DNA from: Gemmatimonadota bacterium
GTDB lineage: Bacteria; Gemmatimonadota; Gemmatimonadetes; Gemmatimonadales; Gemmatimonadaceae
Direction: 5' to 3'
Assembly: GCA_023249375.1 (NCBI GenBank)
Contig: JAHFCT010000004.1
Span: forward strand, 1 to 64,000
DNA: 64,000 nt
Position 1 is the stretch's first letter, and every line of letters starts with the position of its first letter. Positions 42,950 through 52,510 of this stretch are shown in pieces. The position numbers were made by a program, and so were the translations under genes. Below the pieces are notes generated by a model, which was not told the DNA's origin, searched no databases, and saw only the letters and a list, made by a program, of their open reading frames with translations.

Positions 42950-44847
42950 TCCTCGGCACCGCGGGGCACATCGACCACGGCAAGACCGCGCTCGTGCGCG
43001 CGCTCACCGGCGTCGATACCGACCGCCTGCCAGAGGAGAAACGCCGCGGCATCACCATCGAGCTCGGTTTTGCGCCGCTCGAACTTGATGGCGTTGGCAT
43101 CGTGGGCATCGTCGATGTGCCGGGGCACGAGGCGTTTGTGCGCACGATGCTCGCCGGCGCGGCGGGCGTGGACCTGGCGCTGCTCGTCGTCGCGGCCGAT
43201 GAAGGCGTGATGCCGCAGACGCGCGAACATCTCGCCATCCTCGGTGCGCTCGGCATTCGGGGCGCCGTCGTCGCGCTCACCAAGTGTGACCTCGTCGATG
43301 ATGAGATGCGCGCGCTCGCCGCCGACGATGTGGCGTCGCTGCTGCAGGGGACGGCGCTCGACGGCGCGCCGATCGTCGCGGTGTCGGCGCGCACCGGTGA
43401 AGGACTCGACGCACTGCGGCAGGCGCTCAGCCTCGCGGCCGCCGCGGTGCCCGCGCGCGACGCTGGGGACTTGTTTCGCATGCCCGTCGATCGCGTATTC
43501 ACGGTGAAGGGCACGGGCACCGTCGTGACCGGCACGGCGTGGAGCGGCACGGTGCGACGCGATGATGTCGTGCGCGCGTTCCCGGGCGGCGCCGATCTGC
43601 GTGTGCGCGGCGTTGAGACGCATGGTCACACGGCGGAATCGGGACGGGCCGGACAGCGCGTGGCGCTCGCGCTTGCCGGGGCGGAACGCGAGGCGTTGGC
43701 GCGCGGCGCGGTGCTCGTCAGCGCGTCGGACGCGTGGGCCGCCACTGACCGCATGCGAGCCGACGTTGCGCTCTTCGAGGATGCGAACATCGTGCTGTCG
43801 GCGCGCACGCGCGTGCGCCTGCACCTCGGCACGACCGACGTTGGCGCGCGCATCGTGGCGCGCGGCGGGCCGGTGCGCCCCGGCACCACCGCATCGGTGC
43901 GTCTGGTGTTCGACGAGCCGCTCGTCGCACGAGGCGGCGATCGCTTTGTCCTTCGCTCGGCGTCTCCCGTGGCCACGATCGGCGGCGGCATCATCACCGA
44001 TCCGCAGCCGCCGTTCCGCAGAACGCCCCCGTTTGACGCCGCGTCGGCCACCGCCGAGCAGCGTCTGCGCTGGATGGTGGCGGAAGAGGCGATGCGCGGA
44101 CTCGAGGTGGCATCGCTTCCCATGCGATTGGGAATGGCGCCGAGCGAATGCGAAGCCGTCATCGGTCGCTTGTCGCCCGATGTCTGCGTGATCGAGCGTC
44201 GTCTCACCGACCTTGCACGACTCGAGCGCGCCGCCGAGCTGTTGCTCGCGGCCGTCAACGCGGGGCACTCGTCGCGGCCGCTCGACCGGGGAATTCCATT
44301 GCAGCCGCTGCGAGCCAAGCTCGGCGTCGGCTCAGAGTTGGCCGAGTGGGTGATTCGGGACGCTGTGGACCGCGGGCTCATCGCGATCGCCGACGGCGTC
44401 GTGGCGCGCGCCGGTTGGTCGCCGCAGTTCACGGCCGAAGATCGCGCCACACTCTCGGCCATTGAGGCGATGCTCAGCGCCGCCGGGCGCGAGGGGCCTT
44501 CAGCTGCCGAGATTGCCGCGGTCGCCGGTCCGCGCACGCCAGCCTTGCTTCGTGTGCTCGGGCGCGAGGGACGCGTGGTGCAGCTCGGCGAGCAGCGTTA
44601 TTTGTCGCCTGCGGCCTGGCGCGACGCGCTGCTCGCGCTCAGGACGGCCACGCAGGAAGCACGCGAGTACGGAGCAGGAGAGATTCGGGAAATCTTCGGA
44701 ATTAGCAGGAAGTTCGCCATCCCGCTCATCGAGGCCTGCGACCGCGCGGGGGTCTGCACGCGGGTCGGCGAAGGCCGACGGTTCCACTGGGACCACCTGA
44801 ACCAGGCCATTGCCTTGTTCCTTGACAGTCGCCCGGAAACGCCCTAA
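42946..44847 (+). CDS. selB: Selenocysteine-specific elongation factor
   Basis: Brings Sec-tRNA to UGA codons at SECIS elements. 633 aa from GTG 42946. GTPase motifs: [34 protein letters not shown]. Then EF-Tu-like domains II/III and C-terminal winged-helix repeats (about 375-633) that bind SECIS RNA. No selA, selD or tRNA-Sec is in the window. The promoter of the next gene lies in its last 26 bases. Confidence 0.94.
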   Translation: MILGTAGHIDHGKTALVRALTGVDTDRLPEEKRRGITIELGFAPLELDGVGIVGIVDVPGHEAFVRTMLAGAAGVDLALLVVAADEGVMPQTREHLAILGALGIRGAVVALTKCDLVDDEMRALAADDVASLLQGTALDGAPIVAVSARTGEGLDALRQALSLAAAAVPARDAGDLFRMPVDRVFTVKGTGTVVTGTAWSGTVRRDDVVRAFPGGADLRVRGVETHGHTAESGRAGQRVALALAGAEREALARGAVLVSASDAWAATDRMRADVALFEDANIVLSARTRVRLHLGTTDVGARIVARGGPVRPGTTASVRLVFDEPLVARGGDRFVLRSASPVATIGGGIITDPQPPFRRTPPFDAASATAEQRLRWMVAEEAMRGLEVASLPMRLGMAPSECEAVIGRLSPDVCVIERRLTDLARLERAAELLLAAVNAGHSSRPLDRGIPLQPLRAKLGVGSELAEWVIRDAVDRGLIAIADGVVARAGWSPQFTAEDRATLSAIEAMLSAAGREGPSAAEIAAVAGPRTPALLRVLGREGRVVQLGEQRYLSPAAWRDALLALRTATQEAREYGAGEIREIFGISRKFAIPLIEACDRAGVCTRVGEGRRFHWDHLNQAIALFLDSRPETP

Positions 44848-44850
44848 CTT
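44822..44850 (+). promoter_or_regulatory. Strong candidate promoter for the PNPFNP protein
   Basis: TTGACA (44822-44827), exactly 17 nt, then TAACTT (44845-44850). It is the best promoter match seen in the window. It overlaps the selB stop codon and predicts a 70-75 nt leader. Confidence 0.7.
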
Positions 44851-44929
44851 GACGATGGCCAATCACATCCACACCCAATCCTAGAGGAGATACAGCAACC
44901 GACCCTGCATTGTCAGAAAAGGAGTTACA

Positions 44930-45373
44930 ATGAGGTTTCGTTGGGCAGCACTCGCAGTGGTGCTGACCCTTACCCTCACGCCACAGCTTGGTAAGGCTCA
45001 GGGTTCGTCCCCGGGTACCTCCAAGCGACCTGCAGTAACGCTAGGACAGAACTTTCCAAACCCGTTCAACCCAGAGACGCGGATCCCGTTCGAGATTGGT
45101 TGTTCGAACGATCCCAGCCAGCAGTTCAAGGTCTCTGTCAGCATCCTCAACGTGTTGGCGCAGTTCGTTGCGGTGCCGGTGCTTCAGGGCGGAACGGGCA
45201 ATGTGGCAGGGGGTCAGCCGCTGCAAAACGTATTGTTGACGTGCGGTCAGTACACCGCGTACTGGAACGGCAACTACCGCAATACGAGCAATGAAGTGGC
45301 CTCGGGCATCTACATGTATGTCATCGAGGTCGACGGTCTCAAGATCGTCAAGAAGATGCTCGTCACGAAGTAG
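44930..45373 (+). CDS. Small secreted stand-alone PNPFNP/T9SS-CTD-like protein
   Basis: 147 aa. Signal peptide to about residue 24 (LVLTLTLTPQLGKAQ region). Mature part begins with LGQNFPNPFNPETRIPFEI (39-57) and ends YWNGNYRNTS ... VASGIYMYVIEVDGLKIVKKMLVTK, the layout of a type A T9SS/FlgD-like C-terminal sorting domain. Normally this is the last ~90 residues of a large protein; here it is nearly the whole protein. Two Cys (58 and 105) could form a disulfide. AAAAGGAG lies 5 nt before ATG. It has its own promoter and terminator, and its codons are visibly less GC-biased than neighbours, which suggests high expression or transfer. Confidence 0.88.
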   Translation: MRFRWAALAVVLTLTLTPQLGKAQGSSPGTSKRPAVTLGQNFPNPFNPETRIPFEIGCSNDPSQQFKVSVSILNVLAQFVAVPVLQGGTGNVAGGQPLQNVLLTCGQYTAYWNGNYRNTSNEVASGIYMYVIEVDGLKIVKKMLVTK

Positions 45374-45381
45374 ACATTCAG

Positions 45382-45422
45382 GGCCGCCCGGGAGACCATC
45401 CACCTCCCGGGCGGCCTTTTTT
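45382..45422 (+). terminator. Rho-independent terminator
   Basis: A perfect 13-bp stem (GGCCGCCCGGGAG / CTCCCGGGCGGCC), 9-nt loop and six T residues (45417-45422). It is the clearest intrinsic terminator in the window and isolates the small secreted gene from clpB. Confidence 0.95.
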
Positions 45423-45520
45423 CGTGGCGGCGCGTTGCTGTGCCGCCGCCGTGGATGCACCTTCATCGCATCGTGCATCCGCGCACGACATCTCCCTCTC
45501 CAGCTGTCCGTGAGCCGTTG

Positions 45521-48106
45521 ATGCTGAGCCCCGATCGCCTGACCGTCAAATCCGCGGACGCCATGAACGACGCGCTGGGCCACGCGCGGCGACTCGGCAA
45601 CCCGCTTGTCTACGATGCGCATCTGCTCGCCGCACTGCTGGAGCAGGACGAGAGCATCGTGGTACCGGTGTTGCAGAAGCTAGGCGTCAGCGTGCCGGCG
45701 CTGAAGGAGTCGCTCGAGCGTGAGATCGCGCGCTATCCCAAGCAGAGCGGCGCCAACCCGTCGCTCGCGCGCGAGCTCAACGCGGTGCTCGACCAGGCCG
45801 AACTCGATGCCAAGGCGCTCGGCGACGAATACGTCTCCACCGAGCACCTGCTGCTGGCCCTGACCGCCGCGAAGGGCACCGAGAGCCGGGCCGCGCTCAG
45901 CGCCGTGGGCGCCACGCGCGAGGCCGTGCTCGAAGCCATCGAGGCCGTGCGCGGTTCACATCGGGTCACTGACCAGACGCCGGAAAACCAGTACCAGGCG
46001 CTGCAGCGCTTCACGCGCGACCTCACCGATGCCGCGCGCAAGGGCAAGCTGGATCCGGTGATCGGGCGCGACGAAGAGATTCGCCGCGTCATGCAGGTGC
46101 TCTCGCGGCGCACCAAGAACAACCCGGTGCTGATCGGCGAACCCGGCGTGGGCAAGACGGCCATCGCCGAAGGACTCGCGCAGCGCATCGTGAATGGCGA
46201 CGTCCCCGAGTCGCTCAAGAACAAGCGGCTGGTGGCGCTCGATCTTGGCGCGCTCATTGCCGGCGCCAAGTTCCGCGGCGAATTCGAGGAGCGGCTCAAA
46301 GCGGTCCTCAAGGAGATCACGACGAGCGAGGGACAGTTCGTCGTCTTCATCGACGAGATGCACACACTGGTCGGCGCGGGCAGGGCCGAGGGGTCGATGG
46401 ACGCCGGCAACATGCTCAAGCCGATGCTGGCGCGCGGCGAGCTGCGCGTCGTCGGTGCCACCACGCTCGATGAATACCGCAAGCACGTGGAAAAGGACCC
46501 CGCGCTCGAGCGCCGCTTTCAGCCTGTCTTCGTTGGCGAGCCGAGCGTCGAGAGCAGCATCGCCATCCTGCGCGGGCTCAAGGAGCGCTACGAGAGCCAT
46601 CACGGGGTGCGCATCACCGACGGCGCCATCGTCGCCGCCGCGACCTTGAGCCATCGCTACATCGGCGACCGCTTTCTCCCCGACAAGGCCATCGACCTGG
46701 TGGACGAAGCGGCCTCACGCCTGCGGATCGAAATCGATTCGCTGCCGCAGGAGATCGACGTCGTCGAGCGCCGCATCGTGCAGCTCGAAATCGAACGGCA
46801 GGCTTTGGCCAAGGAAAAGGACAAGGCCTCGGTCGAGCGTCGCAAGACGCTCGAAAAGGAACTCGCCGAGCAGCGTGAGCAGAGCGCGTCGATGAAAGCG
46901 CAGTGGCAGCTCGAGAAGGACGCGCTCGGCGGCGTGGGCAAGCTGAAGCAGCAGATCGAAGAGGCACGCGGTGAGGCGGATCGCGCGACGCGAGCCGGCG
47001 ACCTCGGCAAGGCGGCCGAGATCACCTACGGGCGCATTCCGCAGCTCGACAGGCAGCTCAAGGAGATCGAGACGCGCATCACGGAGCAGCGGCAGGGCGG
47101 TACGCGCTTTCTCAAGGAGGAAGTGACCGCCGAGGACATCGCGGAGATTGTCGCCAAGTGGACGGGCATTCCCGTGACGAGGATGATGGAGAGCGAGAAG
47201 GAGCGGCTCACCAAGCTCGATCAGGAGCTGTCGCGCCGCGTGGTCGGGCAAGCGGAGGCTGTGCACGCGGTGGCCGACGCCGTGCGCCGTTCGCGCGCCG
47301 GCCTGCAGGACCCCAACCGTCCCATCGGCTCATTCATTTTCCTCGGCCCGACGGGCGTGGGCAAGACGGAGACCGCGCGCGCGCTCGCCGAGTTCCTGTT
47401 CGATGACGAGACGGCGATGGTGCGCATCGACATGTCGGAGTACATGGAGAAGCACGCCGTGGCGCGGCTCATTGGCGCGCCGCCGGGCTACGTGGGTTAC
47501 GAGGAAGGCGGCCAGCTCACCGAGGCGGTGCGGCGCCGACCGTACGCGGTCATCCTGTTCGATGAAATCGAAAAGGCGCACGCGGACGTGTTCAACATCC
47601 TCCTGCAGATTCTCGACGACGGGCGGCTGACGGATTCGCAGGGGCGCACGGTGGATTTCCGCAACTCCGTCATCATCATGACGTCGAACCTCGGTTCGCA
47701 GTGGATTCTCGAGACGGGCACGGCCGACTGGGCGCTGGTGGAGACGCAGGTGACGCAGGCGCTGCGCACGCACTTCAAGCCCGAGTTCCTCAACCGCGTT
47801 GATGACATCATCATCTTTCACCCGCTCGGCGAGGGCGAGATTGGCCATATCGTGGAGTTGCAACTGGCGCGGTTCGACAAGCTGCTTGCCGACAAGAAGC
47901 TGACGCTGCGGCTGACGCCGGCGGCGCGCGCACTGATTGCGCGCGAGGGGTATGATCCCGCGTTCGGAGCGCGGCCGCTCAAGCGCGCGATGCAGCGGCT
48001 GTTGCAGAATCCGCTGGCCATGGCGCTGCTGCAGGGCGAGTACGCCGAAGGCGACACGATCACGGTCGACGCGAACGGCGACGGGTTGCGGTTCGAGAAG
48101 CAGTGA
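45521..48106 (+). CDS. clpB: ClpB disaggregase
   Basis: Hexameric AAA+ unfoldase that rescues aggregated proteins with DnaK. 861 aa from ATG 45521. N-domain 1-145, NBD1 Walker A GEPGVGKT (206-213) and [12 protein letters not shown], coiled-coil middle domain about 400-525 (the mark of ClpB versus ClpC/A), NBD2 Walker A GPTGVGKT (609-616), [11 protein letters not shown]. No heat-shock promoter or CIRCE element is apparent in the 98 nt after the terminator. Its TGA overlaps the next GTG. Confidence 0.96.
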   Translation: MLSPDRLTVKSADAMNDALGHARRLGNPLVYDAHLLAALLEQDESIVVPVLQKLGVSVPALKESLEREIARYPKQSGANPSLARELNAVLDQAELDAKALGDEYVSTEHLLLALTAAKGTESRAALSAVGATREAVLEAIEAVRGSHRVTDQTPENQYQALQRFTRDLTDAARKGKLDPVIGRDEEIRRVMQVLSRRTKNNPVLIGEPGVGKTAIAEGLAQRIVNGDVPESLKNKRLVALDLGALIAGAKFRGEFEERLKAVLKEITTSEGQFVVFIDEMHTLVGAGRAEGSMDAGNMLKPMLARGELRVVGATTLDEYRKHVEKDPALERRFQPVFVGEPSVESSIAILRGLKERYESHHGVRITDGAIVAAATLSHRYIGDRFLPDKAIDLVDEAASRLRIEIDSLPQEIDVVERRIVQLEIERQALAKEKDKASVERRKTLEKELAEQREQSASMKAQWQLEKDALGGVGKLKQQIEEARGEADRATRAGDLGKAAEITYGRIPQLDRQLKEIETRITEQRQGGTRFLKEEVTAEDIAEIVAKWTGIPVTRMMESEKERLTKLDQELSRRVVGQAEAVHAVADAVRRSRAGLQDPNRPIGSFIFLGPTGVGKTETARALAEFLFDDETAMVRIDMSEYMEKHAVARLIGAPPGYVGYEEGGQLTEAVRRRPYAVILFDEIEKAHADVFNILLQILDDGRLTDSQGRTVDFRNSVIIMTSNLGSQWILETGTADWALVETQVTQALRTHFKPEFLNRVDDIIIFHPLGEGEIGHIVELQLARFDKLLADKKLTLRLTPAARALIAREGYDPAFGARPLKRAMQRLLQNPLAMALLQGEYAEGDTITVDANGDGLRFEKQ

Positions 48107-49083
48107 ACCGGACCCTGGCGCACGCGGCGGTGGCACTCGCCGTTCTGGCGGGCGGATTCGCCGTGGCGTGCGACCGGCCGGTGCCGGAGGAGCCCAGTCC
48201 GCTCGGCACGGGCAAGGTCGGCGACGTGCACTCGGATCCCGGCGGTTGGATTGAGTACACCATTGGAGACGCGCCGCTCGTGCTGTCGGCGCCGCACGGG
48301 GGCTCGCTGACGCCGGCGTTCATTCCCGATCGCACCTGCGCCGAGTGCCTGATCGGTGCGGACGTCGGCGTCGAGGATCTGGCGCGGCGCGTGGGCGCGC
48401 AGTTCTACGCGCGCACCGGGCGGCGTCCGCACATGGTGATCAACAAGCTGTTGCGTGGCAAGCTCGACCCGAATCGCAGCGTCGAGGAAGCCACCGGCGG
48501 CAACGCCGTGACGATCCCACTCTGGAAGGCTTACCACGCGTTTCTCGACACCGCCAACGCGCGCGTCGCGGCGGAGAACCACCGCGGGCTGCTGCTTGAT
48601 TTGCACGGTCACTCGCACGCGATCGAGCGCATCGAACTGGGCTACCTGGTGACGTCGGGCGATTTGCAGCGCTCGGACGCCGCGCTGTCGGCGTCGGGGG
48701 CGGTGGCCCGCTCGGGGATCACACGCCTGGCGTCCGACAACGCGGGCCACCTCGGGGCCGCGGCGCTCCTCCGCGGCCCGTCGAGCCTCGGGGCGTTGCT
48801 CGGGCAGAACGGTTATCCGTCGGTGCCGTCACCGAGCATTCCGGCGCCCGCGCCCGCCGACGAGTTCTATGACGGCGGCTATATCGTGGATCACCACGGT
48901 TCCTCGCGGGGCGGGCCAGTGGATGCCGTGCAGATCGAAGCCTGGAAAGTCGGCGTGCGCGATACGCCCGAGAACCGCGAGCGATATGCGGCGGCGATCG
49001 TGGCTTCGGTGATCGAGTACCTGAAGCTGCACTACGGTTGGGTGCCGGCGGTCGCGACATCCACGGGAACCTCGGCGCGCTAG
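48103..49083 (+). CDS. N-formylglutamate-amidohydrolase-like lipoprotein, copy 1
   Basis: 326 aa from GTG 48103. Lipoprotein signal with Cys near residue 23 (GGFAVAC). Zinc-hydrolase motifs of the FGase superfamily: [34 protein letters not shown] and [10 protein letters not shown] CxxC pair (RTCAEC) follows PHGG. Substrate unknown; N-formylglutamate is unlikely to be the certain one for a surface lipoprotein. Tandem with a homologue at 49093, probably by duplication. Confidence 0.75.
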   Translation: MNRTLAHAAVALAVLAGGFAVACDRPVPEEPSPLGTGKVGDVHSDPGGWIEYTIGDAPLVLSAPHGGSLTPAFIPDRTCAECLIGADVGVEDLARRVGAQFYARTGRRPHMVINKLLRGKLDPNRSVEEATGGNAVTIPLWKAYHAFLDTANARVAAENHRGLLLDLHGHSHAIERIELGYLVTSGDLQRSDAALSASGAVARSGITRLASDNAGHLGAAALLRGPSSLGALLGQNGYPSVPSPSIPAPAPADEFYDGGYIVDHHGSSRGGPVDAVQIEAWKVGVRDTPENRERYAAAIVASVIEYLKLHYGWVPAVATSTGTSAR

Positions 49084-49092
49084 ATTCCACAC

Positions 49093-50554
<1,462 letters not shown>

Positions 50555-50567
50555 CTGGTGATGTTGA

Positions 50568-50597
50568 AGAGCCCGGCGAATCTCTCCGCCGGGCTCT
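50568..50597. terminator. Bidirectional stem-loop between tadA and namZ
   Basis: Perfect 11-bp stem (AGAGCCCGGCG / CGCCGGGCTCT) with an 8-nt loop, between convergent genes. It follows tadA by 14 nt and lies 34 nt beyond the stop of the minus-strand gene. Confidence 0.75.
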
Positions 50598-50636
50598 CTA
50601 CCGTCTACCATCTGCCATCTACCATCTGTCTCACTT
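50594..50636. repeat. Family 2 repeat at the 3' ends of tadA and namZ
   Basis: CTCTACCGTCTACCATCTGC then CATCTACCATCTGTCTCAC: five or so CTACC/CTGCC units. It is the cleanest copy and here lies downstream of both genes. Confidence 0.65.
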
Positions 50637-51848
50637 ATAGATCCAGTACTTCTTGGCTTCGGCGTTCCAGTCCGCGGACTCCTTGGCGAAGACCGGCAGC
50701 AGCGCTTCGATCCCGCCGTCCTTCTCCACCGCCTCGCGCAGGCGCGTGCTTCCCGAGAGCCGGTCGATGGAACCCTTGCGCCACTCCCACTTGTCCTTGT
50801 GCCGCACGTAGATGGCGCGGAGCAGATAGGCGCCCACGTTTACCGGCACGACGGCATCGCGATTGGTGACCTTCACGTGGATCATCGGGATCGTCTGGCC
50901 GCCGAACTTGTAGCCGGGCTCGACGGCGCGCGAAATCGAATCAAACGTCACGCCGGGGATCTTCTTGGCGTTGAGTTCGGCGGCGATGGCGCCGGCGTCG
51001 TTCAGCCAGGCTGCGCCGACCTGCGAAAATGGATCATCCGTGCCGCGCCCTTCGGTGGCGTTGACGCCTTCGAAGAAGACGGTGCCGGTGTACAGCAGGT
51101 TGGCGTCGTTGGTCCGCAGGTTGGGTGACGGGTTGACCCACGGCAGGCCGGTGTCCTCGTAGTACATCGAACGCTTGTAGCCCTGCATCGGCACCACTTT
51201 CACATCCGCCTTGAACTTGCCGCTCCCGACGAGATAGCGAAGCAGTTCGCCCGGCGTGAGGCCGTAGCGCAGGGAGACGGGGTAGAGGCCCACGCCCGAT
51301 TTGAATGCCGTGTCGAGAATGCCGCCATCGACGCGGTCGGCGCGGATCGGATTTGGCCGGTCGAGGATGATGACCGGCACGCCGGCCTCGCCCGCGGCCT
51401 TGGCGGCCGAAGCCATCGTCCACTGGTACGTGTAGACGCGCGCGCCGACATCCTGAATGTCGTAGAGCAGGACGTCAATCGTCTTGAACTGTTCCGGCGT
51501 CGGCACGTGCTGATCGCCGTAGAGCGAATAGATGGGCACGCCGGTGGCCGAATCGACGGACGAGGAGATCTTCTCTCCCGCCTTGGCCGCGCCGCGGATG
51601 CCGTGCTCCGGCCCGAACAGCGCGGTGAGTTTCACGCCAGGCGCCTTGAACAGCGCGTCGATCGTGCTGGTGCCGTCGGGCAGGCGGCCGCTGTGGTTGG
51701 TGAGGAGGCCGACGCGCTTGCCGCTGATGAGATGCAGCGAGTCCTTGAGGAGGACTTCAAGCCCCGACTTGATGCGGGGCTGCGCGAGGGCAGGAGAGGA
51801 CGTTGCCGCGAGCGCGGCGAGGATGAAGAGTCGGCGGAAGTTGGTCAT
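50631..51848 (-). CDS. namZ: Secreted DUF1343 exo-beta-N-acetylmuramidase (NamZ type)
   Basis: 405 aa. Signal peptide ends near SPALA. Motifs of DUF1343/NamZ: GKRVGLLTNHSGR, LFGPEHGIRG with catalytic-site Glu/His, YDIQDVGARVYTYQWTM, ILDRPNPI, NLRTNDANLLYTGTVFFEG and NATEGRGTDDPF. Such enzymes release MurNAc from peptidoglycan fragments; the activity here is inferred from similarity. Convergent with tadA. Confidence 0.87.
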   Translation of the reverse strand: MTNFRRLFILAALAATSSPALAQPRIKSGLEVLLKDSLHLISGKRVGLLTNHSGRLPDGTSTIDALFKAPGVKLTALFGPEHGIRGAAKAGEKISSSVDSATGVPIYSLYGDQHVPTPEQFKTIDVLLYDIQDVGARVYTYQWTMASAAKAAGEAGVPVIILDRPNPIRADRVDGGILDTAFKSGVGLYPVSLRYGLTPGELLRYLVGSGKFKADVKVVPMQGYKRSMYYEDTGLPWVNPSPNLRTNDANLLYTGTVFFEGVNATEGRGTDDPFSQVGAAWLNDAGAIAAELNAKKIPGVTFDSISRAVEPGYKFGGQTIPMIHVKVTNRDAVVPVNVGAYLLRAIYVRHKDKWEWRKGSIDRLSGSTRLREAVEKDGGIEALLPVFAKESADWNAEAKKYWIYK

Positions 51849-51893
51849 GCTTTTAAGGTGGCATTCCGGGACATGGGCGGCAACTTCGATTCA

Positions 51894-52013
51894 GGACAGG
51901 GATCACGGATTTCGATTTAGGACTTGGATGGAGGATTTCGATTGCGATGATCGGTGCGATCGAAATCGAATTCGCGAATCGAGATCCGAGATCGAAATCC
52001 GTGATCTTTGTCC
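51894..52013. repeat. Palindromic copy of family 1 repeat before tRNA-Ser(CGA)
   Basis: Left arm 51894-51916 and right arm 51991-52013 (23 nt each) are inverted with two mismatches. The left arm is the exact complement of 42150-42172. Inner sequence is rich in TTCGATT/AATCGAA. The nearest right-hand feature is a tRNA 53 nt away. A 9-bp hairpin (52020-52045) follows. Confidence 0.85.
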
Positions 52014-52065
52014 AAAATCTCAGTTGACCGTGCCTCGTCAACTGAATATTCTTCAAGGCTCGCTT

Positions 52066-52152
52066 GGACAGGTGGCCGAGTGGTTGAAGGCACCGGTCTC
52101 GAAAACCGGCGTACCGGCAACGGTACCGTGAGTTCGAATCTCACCCTGTCCG
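52066..52152 (+). tRNA. tRNA-Ser(CGA)
   Basis: 87 nt, CCA not encoded. Acceptor GGACAGG pairs with CCTGTCC; discriminator G. D-arm GCCGAGTGGTTGAAGGC, anticodon loop CTCGAAA (anticodon CGA), long variable arm of class II type, T-loop TTCGAAT. Reads UCG. Confidence 0.96.
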
Positions 52153-52221
52153 CTCGAAGTGGACGCCCACGCGTCGGTGCCCGCACCGGCGCGTTGTCGT
52201 AGCTGACCCCGCAGAGCAATC

Positions 52222-52280
52222 GCCATCGGAATCCGGAATCCCGATCCTCGATCGGTATCCGAGATCCGTGATCCTCAATC
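52222..52280. repeat. Degenerate family 1 repeat before tRNA-Ser(GGA)
   Basis: ATCGGAATCC and ATCCGTGATCCTCAATCG are family 1 words with a 6-nt deletion of CTGTCC. It ends just 7-8 nt before the tRNA and points toward it. The other 70 nt between the two tRNAs show no gene. Confidence 0.6.
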
Positions 52281-52287
52281 GTAGTTC

Positions 52288-52375
52288 GGACAGGTGGCCG
52301 AGTGGTTTAAGGCGCACGCCTGGAAAGTGTGTGTACGTCAAAAGCGTACCGTGGGTTCGAATCCCACCCTGTCCG
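52288..52375 (+). tRNA. tRNA-Ser(GGA)
   Basis: 88 nt, CCA not encoded. Same acceptor as the neighbour (GGACAGG/CCTGTCC, discriminator G). Anticodon loop CTGGAAA (GGA), long variable arm, T-loop TTCGAAT. Reads UCC/UCU. The 135 nt after it contain only low-complexity GC-rich sequence. Confidence 0.96.
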
Positions 52376-52510
52376 TTGGACCCGTCGCCCCGTCTCGGCC
52401 GCACCGGCCAAGGCGGGGCGATGCGTTTCGCGAGGCGATGCGCCCGTCGCTTGAGCGCCCAAAGCGGCCTGCGTCCTGCGCCGCTGCCCGCGACACCGTA
52501 AACTCAATTC

